64,000 bases of DNA from Chromobacterium rhizoryzae (GTDB lineage Bacteria; Pseudomonadota; Gammaproteobacteria; Burkholderiales; Chromobacteriaceae), in assembly GCF_020544465.1 (NCBI RefSeq), contig NZ_CP066126.1, positions 930,001-994,000 of the forward strand, read 5' to 3'. Position numbers and translations under genes: made by a program. Below the pieces are notes generated by a model. It was given only the letters and a program-made list of their open reading frames with translations, was not told the origin of the DNA and searched no databases. Below are positions 49,290-58,580 of the stretch, in pieces; position 1 is the first letter of the stretch; each line of letters begins with the position of its first letter.

Positions 49290-50056
49290 TGCAGATCGAC
49301 GCGGTAACGCTGTTTCCGGAGATGTTCGATTCCATCGCCCGCTTTGGCGTTAGCCAGCGGGCGCTTGATTTAGGCATTTGGGGTTTTCAGGCCTGGAATC
49401 CTCGCGATTTCACGCATGACAACTACCGCCGGGTAGACGACCGGCCTTATGGCGGCGGCCCCGGCATGGTGATGCAGATCGAGCCCCTGGCGCAGTCCAT
49501 CGCGGCGGCCAGGGCGAGGCAGGCGCAAGCCGGAGCCGAGCGCAGCCATGTGATTTATCTTTCGCCGCAAGGCCGTCCGCTGACGCATGCGAAGGCGGCG
49601 GAGCTGTCGCAAAGAGCGGGCCTGATCCTGCTGTGCGGCCGCTACGAGGGCGTGGACGAGAGGTTGATCCAGCGCGAGGTCGACGAGGAGATTTCCATCG
49701 GCGACTACGTGCTGTCCGGCGGCGAGCTGCCGGCCATGGTGCTGATGGACGCGGTGGTGCGTTTGCTGCCCGGCGTTCTGAACGACGCGCAGTCGGCTTA
49801 CGAAGATTCATTTGTGGACGGGCTTCTTGATTGTCCGCACTATACCCGACCCGAAGACTATCAGGGCATGCGGGTGCCGGACGTGCTGTTGTCCGGTAAT
49901 CATGCGCTGATCGCTAAATGGCGGCTGAAACAGGCTCTGGGCAGGACGATGCAACGTCGCCCGGATTTGCTGCAAGGCCGTATTTTGACAAAACAGGAAT
50001 CTCGGCTGCTGGCGGAGTACCAGCAGGAACAAGATCTCCAGAAAAACCAGGAGTGA
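49289..50056 (+). CDS. trmD: tRNA (guanine-N1)-methyltransferase
   Basis: 255 residues, SPOUT fold. DDRPYGGGPGMVMQ, LLCGRYEGVDERLI and ISIGDYVLSGGELPAMVLMDAVVRLLPGVL form the trefoil knot. It methylates G37 of tRNA and prevents +1 frameshifting. rplS follows after 3 bp. Confidence 0.98.
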   Translation: MQIDAVTLFPEMFDSIARFGVSQRALDLGIWGFQAWNPRDFTHDNYRRVDDRPYGGGPGMVMQIEPLAQSIAAARARQAQAGAERSHVIYLSPQGRPLTHAKAAELSQRAGLILLCGRYEGVDERLIQREVDEEISIGDYVLSGGELPAMVLMDAVVRLLPGVLNDAQSAYEDSFVDGLLDCPHYTRPEDYQGMRVPDVLLSGNHALIAKWRLKQALGRTMQRRPDLLQGRILTKQESRLLAEYQQEQDLQKNQE

Positions 50057-50059
50057 ATC

Positions 50060-50428
50060 ATGGATCTGATCCAGAAACTCGAGCAAGAAGAAATCGCCCG
50101 CCTGGGCAAAACCCTGCCGGAATTCGCCCCGGGCGACACCATCGTCGTTCAGGTGAAGGTTAAGGAAGGCAACCGCGAACGTCTGCAGGCTTACGAAGGC
50201 GTGGTTATCGCCAAGAAAAACGCTGGCCTGAACAGCGCTTTCACCGTGCGCAAGATGTCCGCCGGCGAAGGCGTAGAGCGTACTTTCCAAACCTACTCCC
50301 CGCTGGTGGCTTCCGTTGAAGTGAAGCGCCGTGGTGACGTGCGTCGCGCCAAGCTGTACTACCTGCGCGGCCGTACCGGCAAATCCGCACGCATCAAGGA
50401 AAAACTGCCGGCTCGCAAGCAAGGCTAA
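50060..50428 (+). CDS. rplS: 50S ribosomal protein L19
   Basis: 122 residues: MDLIQKLEQEEIARLGKTLPEFAPGDTI...VRRAKLYYLRGRTGKSARIKEKL (given in part). It lies at the subunit interface. Last gene of the operon; a strong terminator follows. Confidence 0.98.
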   Translation: MDLIQKLEQEEIARLGKTLPEFAPGDTIVVQVKVKEGNRERLQAYEGVVIAKKNAGLNSAFTVRKMSAGEGVERTFQTYSPLVASVEVKRRGDVRRAKLYYLRGRTGKSARIKEKLPARKQG

Positions 50429-50464
50429 GCCTTGTCGAGTCAGGCTTAGGCTTGATGACAGTTC

Positions 50465-50495
50465 AAAGCGCAAGGCGATGCCTTGCGCTTTTTTA
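50465..50495 (+). terminator. Rho-independent terminator of the rpsP operon
   Basis: AAAGCGCAAGGC/GCCTTGCGCTTT with a 3-base loop and a T run ending in TTTTATT. Confidence 0.92.
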
Positions 50496-50513
50496 TTATC
50501 CGGAGGCGGACAC

Positions 50514-50981
50514 ATGGAATACAGCGCGGTGATCGACGCGCCGTTCGGGCAGCTGGGCATGGTATGTCTCGACGGCGCGCTGGTGAATCTGGAATTCCTG
50601 GCTGAGCGGCAAGCCCTCAGGCCGCCGGAACCGCGCAGTCTGGAGCAGGAGGTGGCGGAACAGCTGCGCGCTTATTTCGTCGATCCGCGCTTTGGCTTCA
50701 GCCTGCCTTATCGTTTGCGGGGCAGCGAGCACCAGCAGCGCGTCTGGCGCGAGATAGAACGGATTCCCTGCGGGCAGATGGCGCGCTATCAGGATATCGC
50801 CACGGCGCTGGGCTCGTCGGCGCGGGCGGTGGGCAATGCCTGCGGGCGCAATCCGGTGCCCATCATCGTGCCTTGCCACCGTGTGGTGGCCCGCAACAGC
50901 CTGGGCGGCTTCAATCGCTCCTTGGGCCGGGAAACCGTGGACATCAAGCAGTGGCTGCTGGCGCATGAGTTCGGTTGTTGA
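50514..50981 (+). CDS. ogt: Methylated-DNA--protein-cysteine methyltransferase
   Basis: 155 residues. The active site PIIVPCHRVVARN contains the acceptor Cys near residue 121, preceded by the helix-turn-helix RYQDIATALGSSARAVGNACGRNP. It repairs O6-alkylguanine by suicide transfer. ATG 50514 has GGAGG upstream and starts right after the rplS terminator. Confidence 0.94.
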   Translation: MEYSAVIDAPFGQLGMVCLDGALVNLEFLAERQALRPPEPRSLEQEVAEQLRAYFVDPRFGFSLPYRLRGSEHQQRVWREIERIPCGQMARYQDIATALGSSARAVGNACGRNPVPIIVPCHRVVARNSLGGFNRSLGRETVDIKQWLLAHEFGC

Positions 50982-51177
50982 GCGGAGGGACGCGCGCAAG
51001 GCGCCGCTTTGCGTCTGTTGAGGCGCGAGTCGAGGTCATTGCACGAGGCCCGGGCTCGCCTTCAAGGAGAGCAGGGGAATGTTTTGCCCGCGAGGCGGAC
51101 AAAGACTGAGGATTATTCAGTATGGATGTTTCGCGCGGGCGGCGGCCTGACGCGCATATCGGCGGACGACGACAATA

Positions 51178-52086
51178 ATGGATGCGAGCAGCGAAGCAAT
51201 GAAGGCGGCCGAGGAGGTCATCGACGCGTTTCTGGACCAGTTATGGTTGAGCGACGGCCTGTCCAAGAACACCCTAGCCGCGTATCGGCGCGATCTGGGC
51301 AAGCTGGCCGCGAGACTGGGAGACGAGGGCGTTAGCCTGACGGAGGCCGCTTCTGAGCACCTGGAGCAGGCGCTCTTGCTGGGCGTGGACCGAGAAAAGC
51401 CGGCGACCCGGGCGCGGATGGTGTCGGCGATGAAGCGCTTTTATCAATATCTGGCGCAGGCGGGTTTGCGCGGCGACGACCCTTGCGCACGCTTGCGCGC
51501 GCCCAAACAGGGGCCGCGCTTGCCCAAATCCCTGTCCGAGCGGCATGTGGAAGCCTTGCTGGAAGCGCCGGACGTGGGCACGCCGCTGGGCCTGCGCGAC
51601 CGCGCGATGCTGGAGCTGCTTTACGCCAGCGGCTTGCGCGTGTCGGAGCTGGTGGGCTTGACCCTGCAACAAGTGAATTTGCTGGACGGCCTGGTCAAGA
51701 CCATGGGCAAGGGCAATAAGGAGAGACTGGTGCCCTTGGGCGAGCTGGCCCAGGAGTGGCTGCAGCGTTATCTGGCCGAGGCGAGGCCGCTTTTGCTGGC
51801 GGGCGCGGTCTGCGACACGGTGTTCGTGACCCAGCGCAAGGCGGGCATGACGCGACAGATGGCCTGGCATCTGATCTCGCAGTACGCCAAGCGCCAGGGC
51901 TTGCCGGCGGTGAGCCCGCACGTGTTGCGTCATGCCTTCGCTACCCATCTGGTCAACCACGGCGCGGATTTGCGCGTGGTGCAGCTGCTGCTGGGGCATT
52001 CTGACATTTCCACCACGCAGATCTATACCCATGTGGCGCGCGAGCGCTTGAAACAGCTGCACGCCAAACATCATCCTCGCGGTTGA
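51178..52086 (+). CDS. xerD: Site-specific tyrosine recombinase XerD
   Basis: 302 residues. An N-terminal SAM-like domain (IDAFLDQLWLSDGLSKNTLAAYRRDL) and a catalytic domain with Arg (LYASGLRVSELVGL), Lys (GKGNKERLVPL), HVLRHAFATHL, LLGHSDISTTQIYTH and Tyr 283. It resolves chromosome dimers with XerC at dif. ATG 51178 is chosen; ATG 51199 is possible. The 196-bp upstream gap holds only a 23-codon ORF at 51079 with a good SD (AAGGAG), which I do not call. Confidence 0.95.
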   Translation: MDASSEAMKAAEEVIDAFLDQLWLSDGLSKNTLAAYRRDLGKLAARLGDEGVSLTEAASEHLEQALLLGVDREKPATRARMVSAMKRFYQYLAQAGLRGDDPCARLRAPKQGPRLPKSLSERHVEALLEAPDVGTPLGLRDRAMLELLYASGLRVSELVGLTLQQVNLLDGLVKTMGKGNKERLVPLGELAQEWLQRYLAEARPLLLAGAVCDTVFVTQRKAGMTRQMAWHLISQYAKRQGLPAVSPHVLRHAFATHLVNHGADLRVVQLLLGHSDISTTQIYTHVARERLKQLHAKHHPRG

Positions 52087-52098
52087 GATGAAAAGAAA

Positions 52099-52120
52099 AA
52101 CGCCCGCGTCAGCGGGCGTT
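52099..52120. terminator. Bidirectional terminator between xerD and clpA
   Basis: AACGCCCGC/GCGGGCGTT with a 4-base loop. The minus strand has a good U tract (TTTCTTTTC), so it mainly serves clpA. Confidence 0.8.
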
Positions 52121-52139
52121 GCGTATTGCCGTATCAAGA

Positions 52140-54416
52140 TCAGGCCGGTTCGGGCGCTAAGGCCTGGTGGTCGAACTGCAGCTCCACCTTGTCGTCCACC
52201 ACGGTGACGGTGACTTCGCCGCCGGTGACCAGACGGCCGAACAGCAACTCGTCGGCCAGCGCCTTGCGCAGCGTGTCCTGGATCAGACGCGCCATCGGGC
52301 GGGCGCCCATCAGCGGATCGAAGCCGTTCTTCGCCAGGTAGCGCCGCAGCTCGTCGGTGAAGTGGATGTCCACCCGCTTCTCCGCCAACTGCTGCTCCAG
52401 CTGCATCAGGAACTTGTCCACCACTTGCAGGATGATCTGCTCGTCCAGCATCTTGAACGGGATGATGGCGTCCAGGCGGTTGCGGAATTCCGGACTGAAC
52501 TGTTTCTTGATGTCGCCCATCTCGTCGCCGGCCGCCTTGGTCTGGGTGAAGCCCAGCGTCGGCTTGGACAGGGACTCCGCGCCCGCGTTGGTGGTCATGA
52601 TGATCACCACGTTGCGGAAGTCCGCCTTGCGGCCGTTGTTGTCGGTCAGGGTGCCGTGGTCCATCACCTGCAACAGCACGTTGTAGATGTCCGGATGCGC
52701 TTTTTCGATCTCATCCAGCAAGACCACCGCGTACGGATGCTTGTTGACCGCCTCGGTCAGCTGGCCGCCCTGTTCGAAGCCGACATAGCCCGGAGGCGCG
52801 CCGATCAGCCGAGACACCGCGTGGCGCTCCATGTACTCGGACATGTCGAAGCGGATCAGCTCCACGCCCAGAATATAGGCCAGTTGCCGCGCCACTTCGG
52901 TCTTGCCGACGCCGGTGGGACCGGAGAACAGGAAGGAACCGATCGGCTTTTGCGGATTGCCCAGGCCGGAACGCGTCATCTTGATGGCGCTGGCCAGCCC
53001 TTCGATGGCTTTTTCCTGACCAAAGACCACGTTTTTCAGATCGCGCTCCAGGTTCTTCAGCACGTTCTTGTCGTCGGACGACACGGTCTTGGGCGGAATG
53101 CGCGCGATCTTGGCGACGATGTCCTCGATCTCGGTCTTGTTGATGACCTTCTTCTGCTTGGACTTGGGCAGAATCTTCTGCGCGGCGCCGGCCTCGTCGA
53201 TCACGTCGATGGCCTTGTCCGGCAGATGACGGTCGTTGATGAAGCGCGCCGACAGCTCCGCCGCGGTGGACAGCGCGGACTGGGTGTACTTGACGCCGTG
53301 GTGGGCCTCGAAGCGGGATTTCAGCCCCTTGAGGATTTCCACGGTCTGCTCCACCGTCGGCTCGTTGACGTCGATCTTCTGGAAACGGCGCGACAGCGCG
53401 TTGTCCTTCTCGAAGATGCTGCGGTATTCGTTGTAGGTGGTCGCCCCGATACAGCGCAGGCTGCCGTTGGACAAGGCCGGCTTCAGCAGGTTGGACGCGT
53501 CCAGCGTGCCGCCCGAGGCCGCTCCGGCGCCGATCAACGTGTGAATCTCGTCGATGAACAGAATGGCGTTGCTGTCCTCGGTCAATTGCTTGATCACCGC
53601 CTTCAGCCGCTGTTCGAAATCGCCGCGGTATTTGGTGCCGGCCAGCAGCGCCCCCATGTCCAGCGCATAGACGGTGGACTTGCCCAGAATCTCCGGCACT
53701 TCGCCGTTGACGATGCGGCGCGCCAGGCCTTCGGCGATGGCGGTCTTGCCCACGCCGGCCTCGCCCACCAGCAAGGGGTTGTTCTTGCGGCGACGGCACA
53801 GAATCTGCACGGTGCGCTCCAGCTCGGATTCGCGGCCGATCAGCGGATCTATCCTGCCGTCGCGCGCCTGCTGGTTGAGGTTCAGCGTGTAGTTTTCCAG
53901 CGCGCCGCCCGGACCGGTGGCCTGCTCCTCGCTCTCCGCTTCGCCGCTGCTGTCGCGCGGCTCCTGCGGCTGTTGCTGCGAGCGCTGCTTGGTGATTCCG
54001 TGAGAAATGAAATTCACCACGTCCAGCCGCGAAATGCCTTGCTGGTGCAGATAGTACACCGCGTGGGAGTCCTTCTCGCCGAAGATGGCCACCAGGATGT
54101 TAGCCCCGGTCACCTCTTTTTTGCCGGAAGACTGCACGTGCAGGATCGCGCGCTGTATCACGCGCTGGAAGCCGAGAGTGGGTTGAGTTTCCACCTCCGC
54201 CTCCCCGGGCACGGTGGGGGTGTGCTCATCGATGAAATCGCCCAGCTGTTTTTTCAGCTGGTCGATGTTGGCTCCACATGCGCGCAGTACTTCGGCGGCC
54301 GACGGGTTGTCGGTCATCGCGAGTAACAGATGCTCCACGCTGATGAACTCGTGGCGCTTGCGCCTTGCGTCCATGAACGCCATGTGCAGGCTTACTTCAA
54401 GCTCCTGGGCAATCAT
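52140..54416 (-). CDS. clpA: ATP-dependent Clp protease ATP-binding subunit ClpA
   Basis: 758 residues. The N-domain (MIAQELEVSLHMAFMDARRKRHEF) is followed by two AAA+ modules with Walker A motifs GEAGVGKTAIAEG and GPTGVGKTEVARQ. It unfolds substrates for ClpP. GGAGG lies upstream of the ATG, which overlaps the clpS stop by one base (TGATG). A longer in-frame start at 54521 runs back through clpS and is rejected. clpP is not in this window. Confidence 0.97.
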   Translation of the reverse strand: MIAQELEVSLHMAFMDARRKRHEFISVEHLLLAMTDNPSAAEVLRACGANIDQLKKQLGDFIDEHTPTVPGEAEVETQPTLGFQRVIQRAILHVQSSGKKEVTGANILVAIFGEKDSHAVYYLHQQGISRLDVVNFISHGITKQRSQQQPQEPRDSSGEAESEEQATGPGGALENYTLNLNQQARDGRIDPLIGRESELERTVQILCRRRKNNPLLVGEAGVGKTAIAEGLARRIVNGEVPEILGKSTVYALDMGALLAGTKYRGDFEQRLKAVIKQLTEDSNAILFIDEIHTLIGAGAASGGTLDASNLLKPALSNGSLRCIGATTYNEYRSIFEKDNALSRRFQKIDVNEPTVEQTVEILKGLKSRFEAHHGVKYTQSALSTAAELSARFINDRHLPDKAIDVIDEAGAAQKILPKSKQKKVINKTEIEDIVAKIARIPPKTVSSDDKNVLKNLERDLKNVVFGQEKAIEGLASAIKMTRSGLGNPQKPIGSFLFSGPTGVGKTEVARQLAYILGVELIRFDMSEYMERHAVSRLIGAPPGYVGFEQGGQLTEAVNKHPYAVVLLDEIEKAHPDIYNVLLQVMDHGTLTDNNGRKADFRNVVIIMTTNAGAESLSKPTLGFTQTKAAGDEMGDIKKQFSPEFRNRLDAIIPFKMLDEQIILQVVDKFLMQLEQQLAEKRVDIHFTDELRRYLAKNGFDPLMGARPMARLIQDTLRKALADELLFGRLVTGGEVTVTVVDDKVELQFDHQALAPEPA

Positions 54417-54724
54417 CAGTTTTCCTCCATAACGCACTGGAGCGGATGCTGGTGCGCTTTCGCATATTGCAACACCTGCTCGACCTTTGTTGCAGCCACG
54501 TCTTTGGTATAAACGCCACACACGCCGTGACCTTGCGTGTGGACTTGCAGCATGATGTGAGTGGCCTTTTCGCGGTTCATGTAGAAGAACTGCTGGAGGA
54601 CCTGGATCACAAAATCCATCGGGGTAAAATCATCGTTCAATAACAAGACCTTATACATCGGGGGTGGGTTTTCCCTAACCCGGGACGCCTCTTGTATGGC
54701 ATCGTCCTTGAACTGCGTAGACAT
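54416..54724 (-). CDS. clpS: ClpA adaptor protein ClpS
   Basis: 102 residues. A flexible N-terminus precedes MYKVLLLNDDFTPMDFVIQVLQQFF and the binding site residues NDD, then MLQVHTQGHGVCGVYTKDVA. It delivers N-end-rule substrates to ClpA. Co-transcribed and coupled with clpA. Confidence 0.97.
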   Translation of the reverse strand: MSTQFKDDAIQEASRVRENPPPMYKVLLLNDDFTPMDFVIQVLQQFFYMNREKATHIMLQVHTQGHGVCGVYTKDVAATKVEQVLQYAKAHQHPLQCVMEEN

Positions 54725-54810
54725 GTCGGCTTTCGTGGAATCTGCGTCTTACTTCAATTTGGGTTCCCCGAGAGTTTTTTTCAAGGGGACTGGCACTTTT
54801 CCTCTACGAC

Positions 54811-54839
54811 TTGACGATGAGCGGCGGGTTGCGTAGAAA
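54811..54839 (+). promoter_or_regulatory. Candidate promoter of the cold-shock gene
   Basis: TTGACG, a 17-base spacer and TAGAAA. This would give a 5' leader of about 110 bases, which is usual for cspA-type mRNAs that use leader structure for cold induction. Confidence 0.5.
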
Positions 54840-54955
54840 TGCAGCTGGTGCTTGGCTTAACTGTTTGGCATTTTTTTGCGCTAGGCAAGCCAGACAACTC
54901 TTATTAAGCTCTAAGTTGGTCGGCTTCACCAGCCTTTTTTTGCAAGGAAGTAAGA

Positions 54956-55159
54956 ATGGCATTAGGTACCGTTAAGTGGTTCAATGACGCTAAAGGCTTT
55001 GGCTTCATTACTCCGGATGAAGGCGGCGAGGATTTGTTCGCTCACTTCTCGGCCATCAACATGCAAGGCTTCAAAACCCTGAAAGAAGGGCAACGTGTAA
55101 GCTTTGAAGTGGTGTCCGGTCCGAAGGGCAAGCAAGCGTCCAATATTCAGAACGCGTAA
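54956..55159 (+). CDS. CspA-family cold shock protein
   Basis: 67 residues: GTVKWFNDAKGFGFITPDEGGEDLF carries RNP1 (KGFGFI), and DLFAHFSAI is the RNP2 strand. It is an OB-fold RNA chaperone. AAGGA lies upstream of the ATG. The long leader fits post-transcriptional control. A bidirectional terminator follows at 55212-55243. Confidence 0.95.
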   Translation: MALGTVKWFNDAKGFGFITPDEGGEDLFAHFSAINMQGFKTLKEGQRVSFEVVSGPKGKQASNIQNA

Positions 55160-55211
55160 CACCGGTTTTACTGTCTGTTTGTCGCAAGGCAAACAGCCCA
55201 GCTGATTGATG

Positions 55212-55243
55212 AAAAGCCCGCCATCCGGCGGGCTTTTGTTGTT
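55212..55243. terminator. Bidirectional terminator between the cold-shock gene and mdtH
   Basis: AAAAGCCCGCC/GGCGGGCTTTT with a 4-base loop, followed by TTTTGTTGTT on the plus strand and a short U run on the minus strand. Confidence 0.88.
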
Positions 55244-55244
55244 G

Positions 55245-56447
55245 TCAGGCCGCTTGTTTGAGCGTCCGCGGCGCGGCGGGACCAAACTGGCGCGCCAGCG
55301 CGATGAAGGTGAGCGCGCCCGCGGCGGCCAGCAGCAGCCAGGGCAGGCCGGCTTGATGCCGGCTTTGGGCAAAGTCGTAGAGCCAGCCGCCGGCGAGAAA
55401 GCCGCCGCCGCCGCCCAGGGCCAGGCCCAGCCGGCTGGCGCCCATATAGCTGGCTCTGGCTTCCGGACGGGCCAGGCTGGCCACCAGGGTTTCCCGCGCC
55501 GGTTCGGTGATGAGGGTGCCGAGAAAGAAGGCGGCCAGGATGAGGAAGGCGGTCAGCGGCTGCCGCGCCACGGCCATGCAGGCCAGGCTGAGGCTCATCA
55601 ACGCGATGCCGGCCAGTACCCGGGTTTCCAGGCGGAAATGGCGTTCGCCCAGCCGCGCCAAAGGATAGAGCAGGCTCAGCGACAAGGCGGTTTCCAGGCC
55701 GTACATCCAGCCCACGGCCTGGGCGGTGCCGGTCAATTGCTTGATGGCGATGGGCAGCAACAGCATGATCTGCACGCTGAGCAGGTAATAACCGCTGAGC
55801 GTGAGCACCAGTTTCAGGAAACGATGATCGTTCAGCACGATGCGGATGGAGGCCAGCGCGGGCGCCCGCCGGGCGGCGACGCGGTAGTTCGGCAGCAGGC
55901 AGGCGTTTGCCGCCGCCGCCGCCAAAAACGCGACGGCGCCGCCCAGACATACCCAGTGGAAGTCGAATTGCAGCAGCCAGGAGCCGAACAAGGCGCCGCC
56001 CACCGCGCCGGCGCTGTCCTGCATCATCAGCAGCGAATAGAAGCGGTTGCGTTCGCGCGGCCGCGTCAATTTGGCCACCAGCGCGGAGCGCGGCGGATCG
56101 AACAGCGTGCCGCCCAGGCCGGAGAGCAGGCAGGACAGCCAGAGCTGCCACGGCGCGTTCGCCAGCGCCATGGCGGCAAAGCCGGCGGCTCGCAGCAGCA
56201 TGCCGGCCACGATCAGCGGTTTGGCGCCGAAACGGTCGGCCAGGGAGCCGCCGAACAAGCCCAGTCCTTGCTGGGTGAACTGGCGCAAACCCAGCCCAAA
56301 GCCCACCGCGGCCGCGGTCCAGCCCAGTTGATCGACGAAATGCAGGCTGATCAGCGGAAAGACCATGAAGAAACCAAATACCACGATCAGGTTGTCCAGC
56401 AGGATGAAGCCTTTGCCCAAGGTCCGGGCCCGCTTTAGCAGCGCCAT
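55245..56447 (-). CDS. mdtH: MFS efflux transporter MdtH-like
   Basis: 400 residues with about twelve membrane helices. Strong resemblance to E. coli MdtH: GFFMVFPLISLHFVDQLGW, GLRQFTQQGLGLFGGSLADRFGAKP and GLGGTLFDPPRSALVAKL. Expected to export drugs such as fluoroquinolones. AAGGAG precedes the ATG. It is divergent from a LysR regulator with 87 bp between starts, so that regulator may control it. Confidence 0.9.
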   Translation of the reverse strand: MALLKRARTLGKGFILLDNLIVVFGFFMVFPLISLHFVDQLGWTAAAVGFGLGLRQFTQQGLGLFGGSLADRFGAKPLIVAGMLLRAAGFAAMALANAPWQLWLSCLLSGLGGTLFDPPRSALVAKLTRPRERNRFYSLLMMQDSAGAVGGALFGSWLLQFDFHWVCLGGAVAFLAAAAANACLLPNYRVAARRAPALASIRIVLNDHRFLKLVLTLSGYYLLSVQIMLLLPIAIKQLTGTAQAVGWMYGLETALSLSLLYPLARLGERHFRLETRVLAGIALMSLSLACMAVARQPLTAFLILAAFFLGTLITEPARETLVASLARPEARASYMGASRLGLALGGGGGFLAGGWLYDFAQSRHQAGLPWLLLAAAGALTFIALARQFGPAAPRTLKQAA

Positions 56448-56534
56448 GAAATCTCCTTATTTTCATGTCATTCTATGAAGGCTCCTGATATTCTGAAACT
56501 GACTAATCCGTAATAGTTAATATTGGATTTTCTT

Positions 56535-57440
56535 ATGTCTATCGCGCTCTCCGATTTGCGCCTATTGCTGGATATCGCCGAGCTGGGCAGTTTCAGCCAA
56601 GCCGCTGCCAAGCGCGGCTGGTCGCAGCCCCAGGTCAGTCAGCGAGTGCAATTGCTGGAGCAGGAGCTGGGGACTTGCCTGTTTCATCGCCACCGTCGTG
56701 GCGCGGAACCCACAGCGGCCTGCCTGGCCTTTTTGCCATCGGCGCAGCAGGCGGTGTCGGCCTTGGAGCAGGGGAGGGAGATCCTGCAGGGCACGCCGGC
56801 CTTGCCCTGCCTGCGGCTGTCTTGTCTGCCGTCGCTGACTTCGGCGGTTTTCGGCCCTTTATTGCTGGACCTGGCCGAGGCGCCGCTGGAAATCCGCTGC
56901 GACACCGATCACTCGCCGCTGATCATGCAGAACCTGTTGTCCGGCCTGGTGCAGGTCGGCTTTGTGTTGCGGTGTCCGGCGATGGCGGGCATTCAGATGG
57001 AAACGCTGTGGCGCTCTCCCATCGTGGCGGTGGCGACGGCCGGGCATCCGTTGGCGGAGCGGGAGCAGCCGCTGAGTCTGGAGGAGGTGGCGTCCTACCG
57101 GATCGCGCCCCAGTACTGGGGCGTGGAGTGCGATGAGTTGATACGCCGGCTGCGGCTGGCGCGCACCGTGGCCCAGCCCATCCATGCGATCCAGCCGGCG
57201 TCGGCGGCCAGGGAGTTGGCCTTGCGTCACGGTTTTCTGTGTTTCATGCCGGAGCTGTCGATTCAGTCCGATCTGGCCGACGGGGTTTTGCGACGGCTGA
57301 GCATTGCCGACCTGCCGGCCTGGCAGTGGGAGGTCACCATGGCCTGGCGCGCCGGCAAGCGCAGGGATGCGGGGAAGGAGCTGGTGCTGGACGCCGCCCG
57401 GGCTTTAGCCGGGCGGTGGGCCTCAATGGCGTCCGGCTAG
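56535..57440 (+). CDS. LysR-family transcriptional regulator
   Basis: 301 residues. The N-terminal winged HTH is IALSDLRLLLDIAELGSFSQAAAKRGWSQPQVSQRVQLLEQELG (residues 2-45); a LysR substrate-binding domain follows. ATG 56535 is preferred to TTG 56523. It is divergent from mdtH, so it probably regulates it or itself. The 3' end overlaps the convergent GntR gene by 18 bp. Effector unknown. Confidence 0.88.
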   Translation: MSIALSDLRLLLDIAELGSFSQAAAKRGWSQPQVSQRVQLLEQELGTCLFHRHRRGAEPTAACLAFLPSAQQAVSALEQGREILQGTPALPCLRLSCLPSLTSAVFGPLLLDLAEAPLEIRCDTDHSPLIMQNLLSGLVQVGFVLRCPAMAGIQMETLWRSPIVAVATAGHPLAEREQPLSLEEVASYRIAPQYWGVECDELIRRLRLARTVAQPIHAIQPASAARELALRHGFLCFMPELSIQSDLADGVLRRLSIADLPAWQWEVTMAWRAGKRRDAGKELVLDAARALAGRWASMASG

Positions 57441-58091
57441 CGATTCGGCGGCGCTTTGCGCCAGTTGGCTGTATTGCTGGCCGAACTCGGCCACCATCTG
57501 GCGCAATCTGGCGGTGTCGCGGGCGATGATGGTCTTGAGCAGGTTTTCCAGGAAGAGCTGGGTCTGGTCCATCTGGCTCTTGCCGGCGCGCAGAATGGCG
57601 AACAGGCAGCGCTGAGTCAGCGGCAGCAAGTCCTTCAGCGTGTGTTCCAGGTAGCGGTTGCCGGCGTAGCGGTACAGGGTGTCGAGAAAATCGACGCCGT
57701 GGTCGTAAAAGCCGTGCAAATCGTCTTTGCGGTTGCATTCGGCCAACTGGGTGGTGACTTCGAAGAAGTGGGCCAGGTCGTCGTTTTGCCAGGAGGTGGC
57801 GAGGTTACAGACCGCTTGATCCAGCAGCAGGAACCACAGTTCGAAGAAATGGCGCACATCCTGACCGGTGATGCTGGACACCACCGCGCCGCGCCGCGGG
57901 AAAATCTCCACCAGATGGCGGCGTTGCAAAATCAATAAAGCTTCGCGTACGGACCCGCGGCTGACTTCCAGTTCCGACGCAATGCGCAATTCCTGGATGC
58001 GCTCTCCGGCTTGCATCGTGCCTTGTATGATTTGTTTGCCCAGGTATTGGGCAATTTGTTCGGTCAGTGAGTCGTTCGCTTTGAACGTCAT
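57423..58091 (-). CDS. GntR-family regulator, FCD (FadR/VanR) subfamily
   Basis: 222 residues. The winged HTH is GERIQELRIASELEVSRGSVREALLILQRRHLVEIFPRRGAVV (residues 30-72); the C-terminal FCD helical domain has FYDHGVDFLDTLYRYAGNRYL. Members respond to organic acids. GGAGAG lies before the ATG. It is convergent with the LysR gene, overlapping by 18 bp. Two 11-bp repeats at 58161-58186 upstream may be its operator. Confidence 0.9.
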   Translation of the reverse strand: MTFKANDSLTEQIAQYLGKQIIQGTMQAGERIQELRIASELEVSRGSVREALLILQRRHLVEIFPRRGAVVSSITGQDVRHFFELWFLLLDQAVCNLATSWQNDDLAHFFEVTTQLAECNRKDDLHGFYDHGVDFLDTLYRYAGNRYLEHTLKDLLPLTQRCLFAILRAGKSQMDQTQLFLENLLKTIIARDTARLRQMVAEFGQQYSQLAQSAAESLAGRH

Positions 58092-58160
58092 CTTGCTCTC
58101 CGGAATAGAATATTATTATTTTCCTATGTTTGATATGCGCCGGCAATCAAACTGCAACGT

Positions 58161-58186
58161 TTGTCTGGCAGTAGTTTGTCCGACAG
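58161..58186. promoter_or_regulatory. Tandem 11-bp motif upstream of the GntR/FCD gene (candidate operator)
   Basis: TTGTCTGGCAG (58161-58171) and TTGTCCGACAG (58176-58186) are direct repeats with 9 of 11 identical bases, spaced 15 bp start to start, and each resembles the TnGTnnnACnA half-site of FCD regulators. They lie 70-95 bp before the GntR start. A separate palindrome TTGAC-TGTT-GTCAA lies near 58224. Confidence 0.45.
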
Positions 58187-58309
58187 ATTGTTGTTATCAA
58201 AACATTATCAGCGGTTTTGGCGTTGACTGTTGTCAACTTGCCGCACTAGACAAGCGTTGCGAAGGTTTTACTTGCGCATTCATCATATCAATCATACGAT
58301 TAAAACGCT

Positions 58310-58580
58310 TGTTTGAAATGGCTGACACGAGAGGGGCTATCAAAATAGGCGAGAGGCGACGGAGAGGCATTTCCGCCGTCTTGCGGACCCGGCTGGCGGC
58401 CGGCCCAAGCGGGAACAGCAGCCTCGCAGGCGACGAGCGGCGCAAGCCGAACGCCGCCGCAAGCGGGCCGTCCCGCAAGGGCGTCGAAGCCGGCGTGGCG
58501 TTTGCGAACTTTAGCGGGTTGTGTCCGGTGTGGAACCGGGAGTGTGATTCAGGCCTTCGCCCATGGCGAAGGCCTTTTTT
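58310..58580 (+). other. Orphan transcript region ending in a strong terminator, candidate ncRNA
   Basis: A strong plus-strand terminator lies at 58552-58580, but no plus-strand gene precedes it; the nearest gene reads the other way. The 250 bases before it are GC-rich with several local hairpins (for example GACGG/CCGTC, and GCCGGC at both ends). An open frame runs through the terminator and has no SD, so coding is unlikely. A small RNA is a possibility; no known family was recognised. Confidence 0.35.
58552..58580 (+). terminator. Strong Rho-independent terminator without an obvious gene
   Basis: GGCCTTCGC/GCGAAGGCC with a 5-base loop and six T residues on the plus strand. On the minus strand there is no U tract, so it does not serve ubiG well. 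Confidence 0.85.

Noticed and set aside
51079..51150. 23-codon ORF with AAGGAG upstream of xerD
   Set aside because: Only the SD supports it; the peptide has no regulatory codon run and no coupling to xerD.
58430..58480. 6S RNA resemblance (GCAAGCGGGCC)
   Set aside because: The similarity is one short GC-rich string; neighbouring genes and overall folding do not match 6S RNA.
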